Assembly: GCA_019752295.1 (NCBI GenBank)
Contig: JAIEMK010000048.1
Coordinates: 1 to 64,000 of the forward strand
Source: Chitinophagaceae bacterium
GTDB lineage: Bacteria; Bacteroidota; Bacteroidia; Chitinophagales; Chitinophagaceae
Direction: 5' to 3'
DNA: 64,000 nt
Of the stretch, positions 43,386 to 52,451 are shown piece by piece (within the stretch, counting starts at the first letter, position 1; each line of letters begins with the position of its first letter). A program made the translations under genes and the position numbers. The notes under the pieces were generated by a model, which saw only the letters and a program-made list of their open reading frames with translations, searched no databases and was not told the origin of the DNA.

Positions 43386-44585
43386 CTATTTTCTTCTGAT
43401 ATCTTTTACATCAATCGTTAATATCATGGGTTCTTTGTGCCTAAATATAACCACCTTAATTCTTCCGGTTGCATTTTGAAAAAGGTTTTTATAAGTCTGT
43501 ATATTTTTTGAATAATTATTTTCGAGCGAAAAGATCACATCTCCCGATTTAAATCCGGCAATATCGCCAGGAGAATTTTCCATCACATCAATCACTTTAA
43601 TTTCTCCGTCGATCTGATATATGCCCAGTCCTGTATAAGAATAATCAAATGCATCACCTATATGGGTATTGGGTTTAATAAATATTTTCTGCTCGGGGTA
43701 ATTAATAATCAAATTAAACCTTCTTAGTAAATCGTTACCAATAATTCCACCTAATAATGGATAAGATGTTACATTAAACTCATCATTAAAAATATGTACC
43801 GGTACTTTTCTGAACTTATAAGGACCTAGTTTAACCTCCTTGACTACGGTAAGGTTCATTGTTTTTTTTCCGCCCAAACCCTCTGCCTGTGTAGGATATA
43901 CTTTCCTTCCGCTTTTTAGTACAGAACTATCCTCCACAAAATCTTTAGATAATAAAAAACATAAACCTGCACCCGTATCAAAAATATATCGGTTATGAAT
44001 TGGGTGCCCGTCGCTAATCATGGCAGCTTGTAAAGGAAGGTTCGAGAAATCGGGCGACAGCATATATCCGCCTCTTGGATATTTATAACTTCCCGGAGTA
44101 AATACCTGAATCTCCATATCGTCGTAATCCACTTTTACTATAAATCTTCTCAGAAAACTATATCCAATTACACCATCAATTCTTACTCCGTAAACGCTGG
44201 TTAAAAGGTCGTAGTCATTGATGTGAAAATCAAGGTGTGGCACATCCAATCCTTTTAAATGAAGAGTATGATCATAAGCGAAGTCAACCTTCTTCATACC
44301 GGCAATTCCCCTGATCGTTCTTTCGCTCTTACTAATTTTAAAGCCCAGTTCAACCACCGTCAGTGAATCTAGCGATATACCACCGCTTCCGGTATCCAAC
44401 ACAAAATTCAAAGAGTCAGCACAATTATCAACCTTTGCTTTAAGCACTATAACACCACCTGTTAATTGTACGAAATTAAATTTGGTGAGAAACTTGGCAG
44501 GCGGTTGAACAAATTCTTCCTGTGCTTGTGATTGATTACAAAAGCAAAAAAGCAAGAATCCATATAGCACCAACTCCTTTTTCAT
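43386..44585 (-). CDS. exported retropepsin-like aspartic protease with PDZ domain
   Basis: About 399 residues from the ATG at 44585, with a signal peptide (about 1-21, ending QSQAQ). Two aspartic-protease motifs occur in one chain: FVLDTGSGGIS in the first half and YIFDTGAGLCF in the second. This suggests a two-lobed, pepsin-like enzyme built from retropepsin folds. A C-terminal PDZ domain (GLGIYQIDGEIKVIDVMENSPGDIAGFKSGDVIF) could bind substrate tails. Likely periplasmic. The five or six codons before this ATG in the open frame are unlikely to be translated. Confidence 0.87.
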   Translation of the reverse strand: MKKELVLYGFLLFCFCNQSQAQEEFVQPPAKFLTKFNFVQLTGGVIVLKAKVDNCADSLNFVLDTGSGGISLDSLTVVELGFKISKSERTIRGIAGMKKVDFAYDHTLHLKGLDVPHLDFHINDYDLLTSVYGVRIDGVIGYSFLRRFIVKVDYDDMEIQVFTPGSYKYPRGGYMLSPDFSNLPLQAAMISDGHPIHNRYIFDTGAGLCFLLSKDFVEDSSVLKSGRKVYPTQAEGLGGKKTMNLTVVKEVKLGPYKFRKVPVHIFNDEFNVTSYPLLGGIIGNDLLRRFNLIINYPEQKIFIKPNTHIGDAFDYSYTGLGIYQIDGEIKVIDVMENSPGDIAGFKSGDVIFSLENNYSKNIQTYKNLFQNATGRIKVVIFRHKEPMILTIDVKDIRRK

Positions 44586-44663
44586 ACAAATTGAATATAC
44601 CAAATTTTTATTATTTTATTTTCAGGATTATAAGAAGCTTTATTACGGCTTATCAGTGGTAAA

Positions 44664-44695
44664 TTGGGGGGGTATCTGTGTTCGCCTTAACTTTG
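44664..44695 (+). promoter_or_regulatory. promoter of mqnC
   Basis: TTG at 44664-44666 and TAACTTTG at 44688-44695 match the -33 and -7 elements of Bacteroidota with a 21-nt spacer. The -7 box is perfect and ends 19 nt before the ATG. Confidence 0.6.
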
Positions 44696-44714
44696 CGCCA
44701 AGTAAATCGAAACT

Positions 44715-45839
44715 ATGCAATTAGCCGACCTCTATAAAAAAGCACTGGCATTTGAATTCCTGAGTATTGAAGAAGGAATGTTTTTATTTGAACAAGCTCC
44801 TCTCACCGAATTAATGCATGTTGCAGATGAATTAAGAAAGATTCAGGTACCCCACGGAAAAGTATCCTGGCAGATCGATCGAAACGTAAATACTACCAAC
44901 GTATGTATTGCTAATTGCAAATTCTGTAATTTTTATCGGATACCCGGACACGCAGAAGCATATATCACCGATATGCCTACTTATCGAAAAAAAATTGAAG
45001 AGACGCTGAAATACGGTGGAGATCAGTTGCTCTTACAGGGTGGTCACCACCCGGAATTGGGGCTCGACTTTTATACCAATATCTTTCGCGCAATTAAACA
45101 GGAGTACCCACATTTAAAATTGCATTCACTCGGACCACCAGAAGTTGCGCATATCAGTAAGCTGGCAAAAATGAGTCATTACGATACTTTGAAAGCGCTG
45201 AAAGAATCAGGCCTCGACTCATTACCCGGTGCAGGTGCAGAGATATTAGTAGATCGTGTGAGAAGATTAATTTCAAAAGGTAAATGCGGGGCTGATGAGT
45301 GGCTGGAAGTAATGCACCAAGCACACAATTTAAATATTACGACCAGCGCTACCATGATGTTTGGTCACGTAGAAACCATTGAAGAAAGATTTATACACTT
45401 GGTTAAAATCAGAGAAACACAGAGCAGAAAACCTGCAGGCGCAAAAGGCTTTCTGGCGTTTATTCCTTGGACTTTTCAGGATGCCGATACCCTTTTGGCG
45501 AGGATCAGGGGAGTTCATAACCTTACTACACCGGATGAGTATATTAGAATGATTGCAATTAGCAGAATTATGTTGCCGAATATTAAAAATATTCAGGCAA
45601 GCTGGCTCACTGTGGGCAAGCAAACTGCACAGATCTGTTTACACGCCGGGGCCAATGATTTTGGTAGTATTATGATCGAAGAAAATGTGGTTAGCGCCGC
45701 AGGAGCACCGCATCGTTTTACTTATAAAACTATGCAGGAAGCCATCAAAGAAGCTGGATTTGAACCCCAATTGCGAAATCAGCAATACGAATGGCGCGAA
45801 ATACCCGAATCGATTCAGGAACAAGTAATTAACTACTAG
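44715..45839 (+). CDS. mqnC: cyclic dehypoxanthinyl futalosine synthase (radical SAM)
   Basis: Radical SAM enzyme of the futalosine pathway of menaquinone synthesis. It cyclises dehypoxanthinyl futalosine. The cluster cysteines are Cys64, Cys68 and Cys71 in NVCIANCKFC. MqnC is favoured over the related MqnE by LLLQGGHHPELGLDFY, LHSLGPPEV and the end block DFGSIMIEENVVSAAGA. Length 374 residues. The other mqn genes are not in the window. A weak hairpin with T-run (45851-45866) follows. Confidence 0.93.
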   Translation: MQLADLYKKALAFEFLSIEEGMFLFEQAPLTELMHVADELRKIQVPHGKVSWQIDRNVNTTNVCIANCKFCNFYRIPGHAEAYITDMPTYRKKIEETLKYGGDQLLLQGGHHPELGLDFYTNIFRAIKQEYPHLKLHSLGPPEVAHISKLAKMSHYDTLKALKESGLDSLPGAGAEILVDRVRRLISKGKCGADEWLEVMHQAHNLNITTSATMMFGHVETIEERFIHLVKIRETQSRKPAGAKGFLAFIPWTFQDADTLLARIRGVHNLTTPDEYIRMIAISRIMLPNIKNIQASWLTVGKQTAQICLHAGANDFGSIMIEENVVSAAGAPHRFTYKTMQEAIKEAGFEPQLRNQQYEWREIPESIQEQVINY

Positions 45840-45850
45840 TTGGCAAACAG

Positions 45851-45866
45851 AACCTAAAGGTTTTTA
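45851..45866 (+). terminator. weak terminator after mqnC
   Basis: AACCT (45851-45855) pairs with AGGTT (45858-45862) on a 2-nt loop, followed by T's. Short stem, so a tentative call. Confidence 0.35.
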
Positions 45867-45950
45867 CTGTTTTTAGCGATCCTTACAAGGAAAAAATATT
45901 ATATTACATGGTGTAAGTAACATAGTGACCCCATATGTGAATTAACTGTT

Positions 45951-46391
45951 ATGAATATTTTTAAATCGCTTATCTGCCTTGATTATTACAATCTAAGGAT
46001 TCAGAATAGAGCCAGAGAAGCAGGTACAGGAAGTGTGCATAGGATTGGTATTGTTTGGATCTGTAATATTCTGACACTGATTGGAGCTTATTTTATCTAT
46101 TTTAAACTACACAATCAGCCCGATGTTGTGTACGATACACTATTTGAATTGCACTATTACGAATTAGCAGGAAGGGTTAGTATGATTGTGATTCTTTCGA
46201 TCATCTACCTGATCGCTTTTACCATTTACGGCGACAAACAAACTGTAAATTCTACCATCAAAACTTATATCCAGTTGCCCATGGATAAACAGGAACGTAT
46301 TGCTAGAAATGCAAGTCTTTATTTTATTATCTCCTTATTACTTTTTGTAATCACAGTAGGTATTCTCATCTATTTATTCAAGATACAGTAG
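45951..46391 (+). CDS. small membrane protein of unknown function
   Basis: 146 residues with three membrane segments: IGIVWICNILTLIGAYFIYF, MIVILSIIYLIAFTIYG and YFIISLLLFVITVGILIYLF. Between the second and third lies a basic loop (DKQTVNSTIKTYIQLPMDKQERIAR). No domain recognised. It stands before an ECF sigma operon but is 169 nt away from it. Confidence 0.65.
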   Translation: MNIFKSLICLDYYNLRIQNRAREAGTGSVHRIGIVWICNILTLIGAYFIYFKLHNQPDVVYDTLFELHYYELAGRVSMIVILSIIYLIAFTIYGDKQTVNSTIKTYIQLPMDKQERIARNASLYFIISLLLFVITVGILIYLFKIQ

Positions 46392-46560
46392 TTATTTACC
46401 GCAATTTTTTGCGAGATTCCCTCAATCCTACTTACTCATCCACTTATTATCTGAACGGTTAAAAGATACAATAGATTTTTTTTTCCTTTGTTCTGTAACA
46501 AAAATGGCTTAACGCCGTATAATATCCAGAGACAAACAATTATTAACTGAGCAACTGTTT

Positions 46561-47046
46561 ATGACCGAGTTCGAATACAACCAGTGTGTTAATCAATATG
46601 CCGATAACGTATATCGGTTTATTGTTAAAAACCTCAGGCATGAGGAAGACGCAAGGGATATTGTGCAGTCGGCTTTTGAAAAAATGTGGCGCAACAGGGA
46701 ATCGGTTGAAACAGCAAAATCAAAATCGTTTTTATTTACCGTTGCTTACAATCAGATGATCGATCACATACGTAAGTCGAAGAGGATTTCTTTAAAAGAT
46801 ACATTCCATGAAGATGGAAGAACACAGCATCAGGCGAACAGCAATATGAAGAAAACACTGATGGAGGCTTTGAACCGGTTGAATGAAACACAGAAAAGTT
46901 TGGTGATGCTGAAAGATTATGAGGGATATAGCTACGAAGAAATTGGAGAGATCATGGATCTTACAGAAAGTCAGGTAAAAGTGTATCTGCATCGTGCAAG
47001 GCTTTCGCTGAGAAATTATCTGGTGAGCCCGGAGAATGTATTATAA
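46561..47046 (+). CDS. ECF RNA polymerase sigma factor
   Basis: 161 residues. Region 2 is ADNVYRFIVKNLRHEEDARDIVQSAFEKMW with the typical DIVQSAFEKMW core. Region 4 is LNETQKSLVMLKDYEGYSYEEIGEIMDLTESQVKVYLHRARLSLR. It begins an operon with a membrane protein that looks like its anti-sigma factor and with a beta-barrel protein, suggesting envelope control. Start ATG at 46561. Confidence 0.93.
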   Translation: MTEFEYNQCVNQYADNVYRFIVKNLRHEEDARDIVQSAFEKMWRNRESVETAKSKSFLFTVAYNQMIDHIRKSKRISLKDTFHEDGRTQHQANSNMKKTLMEALNRLNETQKSLVMLKDYEGYSYEEIGEIMDLTESQVKVYLHRARLSLRNYLVSPENVL

Positions 47047-47072
47047 AAAAAAGATTCGACAAATTTCGAAAT

Positions 47073-48161
47073 ATGAACATCAACCAATCAAATTACGAAA
47101 ATTATTTTCTGCTTTATGTCGACGGGGAACTGTCTGCATCAGAAATGCAAGCGGTAGAATGTTTTGCAGCAGAGAATATTGATCTGGCTGATGAGTTGGA
47201 AATGCTTTTGCAAACCAAACTTAATGACGACAAGATTATTCATTTCGAAAACAAATCAACACTATACAGAACTGAGTCAGATTCAATCAACACCATTAAC
47301 TATGAAGAACAGTTTTTGTTGTTAATTGATAACGAACTAAACGAAACAGAGAAAAACAAAACGCTGGAATTTGTTTTGCAAAATCCGAATTATAGTGCAG
47401 ATCTGGAATTGTTAAAACAAACAAAACTTCCTATCGAAACCCTCAGCTTCCCCAATAAGGAGCTGTTATTCCGAAAAGAAAAAACAGACAAGCCATTTGT
47501 ATTTATGCAATGGCGGCAAATGGCGGCAGCAGCGGCATTGATAGGCTTGATAGTAATTTCGGGGGTATTGATTTTCAAAAAAAATGAGGGTGCCGATCTT
47601 GCAAAAGACAATCATAAATTCGCTGCACCGGTTTCTACTGATAAAATTTTACAAGAGCAATCAAACAAAAATAATGGGGTTACGATTCGGGATAACACTG
47701 CTTCAAACAATCAAGTGATACCTGCAAACGAAATAGTTTCAGATAAATTAATTGCATCTGTCGATAAAAATTCCGAAGCAAATAATCAATCTGCAATTGT
47801 TCAACCCGAAACAAAAGAAATCATCCGATCCAGTGCCGAACCCATTGCTATCAATACAGAGAATACAATTAGTCAGCATCATACCATCATACCTGATCAA
47901 TCATCCGAGGCCTATCACAATATCATTACTGCATCTAATAATCGCGTAGATGAAACCACCGTCAACAACAACAATATACATCCCGCGGTATACAAAGAAT
48001 TAGATACAGAAGATGAAAGGAAAAGTCTCTATGTAGGATCTGTAGAACTCAATCGCGATAAGCTTCGCGGCTTCTTTAGAAAGGCTTCCAGCATTTTCAA
48101 AAGCAGGAGCAAGTCTGAAGATGACAAATCAGAATATGCCAATAATCCTTCATTAAAATAA
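47073..48161 (+). CDS. putative anti-sigma factor with duplicated N-terminal domain
   Basis: 362 residues with one membrane helix (about 150-168, MAAAAALIGLIVISGVLIF). The cytoplasmic part contains two copies of the same 45-residue unit: residues 7-50 (NYENYFLLYVDGELSASEM...LQTKL) and 76-119 (NYEEQFLLLIDNELNETEK...KQTKL). The units resemble anti-sigma domains that start with a xxxDGEL motif. The extracytoplasmic part is Asn/Ser/Thr-rich and disordered. It lies 26 nt after the sigma gene and 16 nt before the beta-barrel gene. Confidence 0.8.
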   Translation: MNINQSNYENYFLLYVDGELSASEMQAVECFAAENIDLADELEMLLQTKLNDDKIIHFENKSTLYRTESDSINTINYEEQFLLLIDNELNETEKNKTLEFVLQNPNYSADLELLKQTKLPIETLSFPNKELLFRKEKTDKPFVFMQWRQMAAAAALIGLIVISGVLIFKKNEGADLAKDNHKFAAPVSTDKILQEQSNKNNGVTIRDNTASNNQVIPANEIVSDKLIASVDKNSEANNQSAIVQPETKEIIRSSAEPIAINTENTISQHHTIIPDQSSEAYHNIITASNNRVDETTVNNNNIHPAVYKELDTEDERKSLYVGSVELNRDKLRGFFRKASSIFKSRSKSEDDKSEYANNPSLK

Positions 48162-48177
48162 TAGAAAACCAAAGAAT

Positions 48178-49050
48178 ATGAAACGCTTAGTATGTTTATT
48201 AATAGCCGCCTTGGTTACCGGATCAGTTTTTGCTCAAAAAGACAGCACAGCCTATAATACCGATACCATCAGAGTAGGAAATTTTGTGATCATCAAAAAA
48301 AATAAAGGTGGAGTGGAAACGCAAACCAGTCCATGGCGCGACTGGGACAAAACTGTTGATGTAAAAATCGAGCGCCGCCCTCGTCGTCAATCAAATATCA
48401 GCACCAACTGGTGGATCATGGACCTCGGTTTTGCAAATTATCGCGATCAAACCGATTATGGCTATGCTCAGGCTGGCAGTTATTTAAAAACTTTCCGTGC
48501 ACAAGACGGCCCGGTAAATCAGAGCAGCTATCAATTAAAAACGTCTAAATCAAGTAATGTAAACATCTGGCTATTCATGCAAAAACTAAATGTATATAAG
48601 CACGTTGTGAATTTAAAATACGGTCTTGGATATGAAATGTACAATTTCAGATACGACAGCAGGTTGAGCTACCGGAAAGATGCATCGGCTTATGTGTACA
48701 ACGACAGTTTATCGTTCTCAAAAAATAAATTATACGTCAGCTATATCACTGTTCCGTTTATGATCAATTTCAACACTACACCCGACCGTAGAAATGGATT
48801 TAATTTCAGTGTGGGTATGAGTGCCGGCTATTTAGTGGATAGCCGCAACAAGCAAATCAGCCCAGAAAGGGGCAAACAAAAGATAAATGGCGACTTCAAC
48901 TTTGAACCATGGAGACTGGCAACCATTGCCGAAGTAGGCCTGGGTCCGGTGCGCTTATACGGTTCGTACAGTTTAAATCGCTTACAGAAAAACATTACAC
49001 GGGTAGAGCAGTATCCCTATTCAATAGGTATTCGCTTTAGCAGGTGGTAG
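48178..49050 (+). CDS. outer-membrane beta-barrel protein
   Basis: 290 residues with a signal peptide (about 1-19, ending GSVFA). The body has alternating strand patterns with many aromatic residues (STNWWIMDLGFANYRDQ, YKHVVNLKYGLGYEMYNFRYD, KLYVSYITVPFMINFN, NGFNFSVGMSAGYLVD) and ends in a barrel-type last strand YSIGIRFSRW. Porin/PorT-like family of Bacteroidota, function unknown. It is co-transcribed with the sigma/anti-sigma pair, so it may be a target or sensor of that system. Confidence 0.82.
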   Translation: MKRLVCLLIAALVTGSVFAQKDSTAYNTDTIRVGNFVIIKKNKGGVETQTSPWRDWDKTVDVKIERRPRRQSNISTNWWIMDLGFANYRDQTDYGYAQAGSYLKTFRAQDGPVNQSSYQLKTSKSSNVNIWLFMQKLNVYKHVVNLKYGLGYEMYNFRYDSRLSYRKDASAYVYNDSLSFSKNKLYVSYITVPFMINFNTTPDRRNGFNFSVGMSAGYLVDSRNKQISPERGKQKINGDFNFEPWRLATIAEVGLGPVRLYGSYSLNRLQKNITRVEQYPYSIGIRFSRW

Positions 49051-49081
49051 ATCTGTTCACTTAATAATTTCTCATGTTTAT

Positions 49082-49111
49082 ACGCCCCTTTTCTAAGGGG
49101 TGTTTTTTTTT
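49082..49111 (+). terminator. rho-independent terminator after the sigma/anti-sigma/barrel operon
   Basis: ACGCCCCTT (49082-49090) pairs with AAGGGGTGT (49095-49103), loop TTCT, then a run of T's to 49111. Confidence 0.88.
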
Positions 49112-49192
49112 AAATAATACCAAAATATTGGTATTTAAGAAGTCGCTAACAATCTTTTCCTTTAGATTACGTTTAATATCAATAAAAAACAC

Positions 49193-49732
49193 ATGCAAAG
49201 GCTTTCCTTCATCATATTGCTCTTAGGCATATTGGCGATGAATGGCTCGTTCAGAACACCTTATCGCATTCCTAAAAACCGGGATAAAAATAGCTTTACG
49301 GTACTCATCAATAAGAGTAAATATACCCTTACACTGCTAGATGCTACTGGCGAATGGATTGCCAGTTATCCTGTGGTATTTGGCAGCAAGGATCTGGGCG
49401 ATAAAATGATGCAGGGCGATCGAAAAACACCGGAAGGAACTTTTCATATTATCGGCAAAAGGAAACACGAAAAATGGAATCGGTTTATAGCGATTGATTA
49501 TCCGAATGCAGAAAGCGTCGAAAAATTTAATCTTCGCAAAGCCGAAGGCATCATTCCGCCGAATGCAAAAATTGGCGGAGAGATTGGTATACACGGCGTT
49601 TGGCCACACGAAGATTATACTATTGATCAGTATCAAAACTGGACCGAAGGATGCATCAGCACCAAGAATGATTATATACAGGAATTATTCGAGATACTCC
49701 CCATTGGCACTACGGTGATCATCGAACACTAG
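49193..49732 (+). CDS. exported L,D-transpeptidase family protein (YkuD/YafK type)
   Basis: 179 residues with a short signal peptide or anchor (about 1-20). The YkuD domain has TLLDATGEWIASYPVVFGSKDLGDK, GDRKTPEGTFHI and the catalytic block GIHGVWP...NWTEGCISTKN with nucleophile Cys154. Predicted to cross-link peptidoglycan or attach proteins to it in the periplasm. Converges on serS. Confidence 0.9.
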   Translation: MQRLSFIILLLGILAMNGSFRTPYRIPKNRDKNSFTVLINKSKYTLTLLDATGEWIASYPVVFGSKDLGDKMMQGDRKTPEGTFHIIGKRKHEKWNRFIAIDYPNAESVEKFNLRKAEGIIPPNAKIGGEIGIHGVWPHEDYTIDQYQNWTEGCISTKNDYIQELFEILPIGTTVIIEH

Positions 49733-49792
49733 TATTACTAACTCCAAAAAGCCCTTGCAGCGCTTATCTATTTAAACCCCTAAGTTTGATTT

Positions 49793-51061
49793 TTAAATTT
49801 TGGAAGCCCCAAAATAAGCATGTAATACTTCCGGCAATACAATTCCATCAACGGTCTGAAAGTTCTCAAGCAAACAAGCTACAATCCGCGGCAAGGCCAA
49901 AGAACTTCCATTCAATGAATGCGTGAATTGTGTTTTACCGTTTGCATCTTTGTACCTGCACTTCATACGGTTTGTTTGATAGTTCTCGAAATTAGAAACA
50001 CTACTCACTTCCAGCCAACGTTCCTGCGCAGCGCTAAACACTTCAAAATCGTAAGTGATTGCTGAAGTAAAACCCATATCACCACCACATAAGCGCAGTA
50101 TGCGATAAGGAAGTTGCAGGGATTGTAATAATTTTTCTACATGCAAAACCATTTCGTCCAATACCTGATAACTTGTTTCGGGATTTACGATCTGAATGAT
50201 CTCAACTTTATCGAATTGATGAACACGGTTCAAACCACGCACTTCTTTACCAAAGCTGCCTGCTTCTCTTCTGAAGCATGGTGTATAAGCAGTCATTTTT
50301 ACAGGCAGGTCACTCTCTTTTAAAATGGTATCGCGATAAATATTCGTAACCGGAACTTCTGCCGTTGGAATCAAGTAAAAATTATCGGCAGTAGCGTGAT
50401 ACATCTGCCCCTCTTTATCGGGCAGTTGGCCGGTAGCAAAAGCACTAGCTTCGTTTACCATAAATGGGGGAATATATTCGGTATAACCTGCAGCAGTATT
50501 ATAATCCAGAAAATACGAAATCAGAGCCCTTTGTAATTTGGCACCCTTGCCCTTATACAATGGAAATCCGCTACCAGTTATCTTTGCTCCTGTTTCAAAA
50601 TCTACCAAATCGTAGGTTTTTATCAAATCCCAGTGCGGAACAGCGCCGGCATGAAGATTCGGTTTTTGTCCGCCTTCACGTACTATTACATTCTCTTCGG
50701 GTGTTTTGCCTTCGGGTACCTGCTCTGAGGGGAGGTTGGGCAATAGCACCAGATTAGCCAGCAACAATTCTTCTACTTTTACCATCTGGTCTTTTAAGGG
50801 TTCGAGTGCTGCTTTCCATTCTGCCACGCTTGCTTTAGTTGCTTCTGCAGCTTCTTTATTGCCCTGAGCCATTAGCTTACCGATTTCTTTGGAAGCCGCA
50901 TTTACTTTGGCTTGAGTTTGGTCGAACTCGTTCTGCAGCCGCTTTCTATCGTCATCCAGCGATACGATCAGGTCTACCAGCTCAATTTGTTTAAACTGTT
51001 TAACAGCCAGTCTTTTCTTCACTTCTGCCGTATTATTCCGCAGCACCTGCACTTGTAACAT
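49793..51061 (-). CDS. serS: seryl-tRNA synthetase
   Basis: Class II synthetase that charges tRNA-Ser (and tRNA-Sec where present). The N-terminal coiled-coil arm (about 30-105) that grips the tRNA long arm is visible in the charged helices around VSLDDDRKRLQNEFDQTQAK. Motif 2 is FRREAGSFGKEVRGLNRVHQF and motif 3 GSSLALPRIVACLLEN. Length 422 residues. A promoter on the minus strand sits at 51076-51107. Confidence 0.97.
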   Translation of the reverse strand: MLQVQVLRNNTAEVKKRLAVKQFKQIELVDLIVSLDDDRKRLQNEFDQTQAKVNAASKEIGKLMAQGNKEAAEATKASVAEWKAALEPLKDQMVKVEELLLANLVLLPNLPSEQVPEGKTPEENVIVREGGQKPNLHAGAVPHWDLIKTYDLVDFETGAKITGSGFPLYKGKGAKLQRALISYFLDYNTAAGYTEYIPPFMVNEASAFATGQLPDKEGQMYHATADNFYLIPTAEVPVTNIYRDTILKESDLPVKMTAYTPCFRREAGSFGKEVRGLNRVHQFDKVEIIQIVNPETSYQVLDEMVLHVEKLLQSLQLPYRILRLCGGDMGFTSAITYDFEVFSAAQERWLEVSSVSNFENYQTNRMKCRYKDANGKTQFTHSLNGSSLALPRIVACLLENFQTVDGIVLPEVLHAYFGASKI

Positions 51062-51075
51062 AGAATCAATTTTTG

Positions 51076-51107
51076 CAAATATAACTTTTGCAGGCTGATG
51101 ATAGCAA
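51076..51107 (-). promoter_or_regulatory. serS promoter (minus strand)
   Basis: On the minus strand the -7 element TATATTTG (51076-51083) is perfect and a TTG (51105-51107) lies 21 nt upstream. The -7 element ends 14 nt before the serS ATG. It is back to back with the promoter element of the 114-residue gene. Confidence 0.6.
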
Positions 51108-51119
51108 CCTTGAACCTTT

Positions 51120-51127
51120 TACCTTTG
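51120..51127 (+). promoter_or_regulatory. -7 element directly before the 114-residue gene
   Basis: TACCTTTG fits TAnnTTTG and is only 5 nt before the ATG at 51133, so the transcript would start at or near the start codon. No clear -33 TTG. Confidence 0.5.
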
Positions 51128-51132
51128 CAGAT

Positions 51133-51477
51133 ATGTATATTCAAGATGATTTGCAGCAGCGTTGGTGGAATTTAGAGGCGAAACTGGTGGAGCGCTTTGG
51201 CAAAAAGCCCGATTTGGAAGCTGTATTATTTCTGATAGGGATGCAGGAAACAGGATTTGTGGTGGAAAAAATAAGTAAGGAGCAGAAGCAAGACCTGATG
51301 CACATTGCTGTGTGTACCGTACTAGGGCAAAGTGGCTATTACAGCAAAGAGGGTAATGATGAAGATGGATGGCCACATTTTAAACAGTTGAAAGAATTGC
51401 CTGTTTTAGACCTTCGCGAACAAGAAAATTTTATCAAAGACCATACGCTCCTGTATTTTGAGCAACTGGGATTTTAA
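51133..51477 (+). CDS. conserved-looking hypothetical protein of 114 residues
   Basis: Small soluble protein. I place the start at the ATG at 51133 ([12 protein letters not shown]), because the upstream frame overlaps promoter elements. Helical with [25 protein letters not shown] and a C-terminal [15 protein letters not shown]. No known motif. It is divergent from serS. The order serS, this gene, gcvH and VanZ may reflect a conserved housekeeping block, but the window cannot show that. Confidence 0.72.
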   Translation: MYIQDDLQQRWWNLEAKLVERFGKKPDLEAVLFLIGMQETGFVVEKISKEQKQDLMHIAVCTVLGQSGYYSKEGNDEDGWPHFKQLKELPVLDLREQENFIKDHTLLYFEQLGF

Positions 51478-51551
51478 ATTTATCGGTTCTAACAATATTT
51501 GCGATTTTCAAACGATTTTTATCCAATATTTGCAACTATAAAAACAAAAAC

Positions 51552-51929
51552 ATGAATTTTCCTGCAGCATTAAAGTACACGAAAGATCACGAGTGGATCC
51601 TATTAGAAGGTAATACAGCCACCATTGGCATTACCGATTTTGCACAGCATGAGTTAGGCGATATCGTTTATGTAGATATCAATACCGTAGGTAAAACGCT
51701 GGGAGCAGAAGAGATTTTTGGAACAGTAGAAGCTGTTAAAACGGTAAGTGACCTGTTTTTACCCATTGCAGGTAAGGTGTTATCGATTAACCCGCTTTTG
51801 GAAAAACAACCCGAACTGGTAAATAGCGACCCCTATGGCGATGGCTGGATGATTAAATTGGAAGTATCAAATGCTTCAGATGCAGATGCTTTAATGAATA
51901 GCGAAGCATATAGTGCACTAGTAGGATAA
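51552..51929 (+). CDS. gcvH: glycine cleavage system H protein
   Basis: Lipoyl carrier of the glycine cleavage system, 125 residues. The lipoylated lysine is Lys63 in [15 protein letters not shown]. The flanking [15 protein letters not shown] and [12 protein letters not shown] blocks are conserved. gcvT is about 9.6 kb away. Confidence 0.96.
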   Translation: MNFPAALKYTKDHEWILLEGNTATIGITDFAQHELGDIVYVDINTVGKTLGAEEIFGTVEAVKTVSDLFLPIAGKVLSINPLLEKQPELVNSDPYGDGWMIKLEVSNASDADALMNSEAYSALVG

Positions 51930-51983
51930 TTATAAATTAATAAGTCTGACTTTATTCAATAGTTAACTGCATACTCAAAGTTT

Positions 51984-51991
51984 TATCTTTG
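51984..51991 (+). promoter_or_regulatory. -7 element directly before the VanZ-like gene
   Basis: TATCTTTG is a perfect TAnnTTTG and ends only 3 nt before the ATG at 51995. This would give a leaderless mRNA. No -33 TTG is apparent at 19-21 nt. Confidence 0.5.
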
Positions 51992-51994
51992 CGT

Positions 51995-52390
51995 ATGCAG
52001 TTATTTCGAAAATACCCCTTTGCTCCTGCGATCTTTTTTTTGATTGCCACCATTATACTTCTTACTATTCCGGGTTCAAGCTTACCCAAATCAGGATTGT
52101 TTGGAATAGCCTATTTAGATAAATGCGTACATGTTGGCATTTTTACCTTGCTCTGCATTTTATTTGCCCTGCCTTTTAAAAGAATGGCTATCAGCGTTGC
52201 CCAAAAAAGAAATTGGTTTCTTACTATTACCATTTCTGGAATCTGCTTTGGAATTGCAATGGAATTTGTTCAAAAGTATTGGGCCATCAACAGAAGTTTC
52301 GAGTTGGGCGATATCGTTGCAGACAGTGTAGGATGCATATTGGCATTCATCTTCAGTATTACAGTACTTGCTCCAAAAGAAACAATTTAA
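51995..52390 (+). CDS. VanZ-like membrane protein
   Basis: 131 residues with four membrane segments (FAPAIFFLIATIILLTIPGSS, CVHVGIFTLLCILFALPF, WFLTITISGICFGIAMEFVQKYW, DIVADSVGCILAFIFSITVL). The DKCVHVGIFTLL and EFVQ...SFELGDIVADSVGC pattern is typical for VanZ/YjjP-type proteins. Role unknown. VanZ gives low-level teicoplanin resistance in enterococci, but housekeeping homologues occur in many Bacteroidota. Start is the ATG at 51995. A TTG two codons earlier overlaps the -7 element. Confidence 0.85.
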   Translation: MQLFRKYPFAPAIFFLIATIILLTIPGSSLPKSGLFGIAYLDKCVHVGIFTLLCILFALPFKRMAISVAQKRNWFLTITISGICFGIAMEFVQKYWAINRSFELGDIVADSVGCILAFIFSITVLAPKETI

Positions 52391-52451
52391 TTCTGTTGTT
52401 CTATTTATCGAAATTAACTGGTTAATATTTACTTAACAAGTAGAGCTAGAT

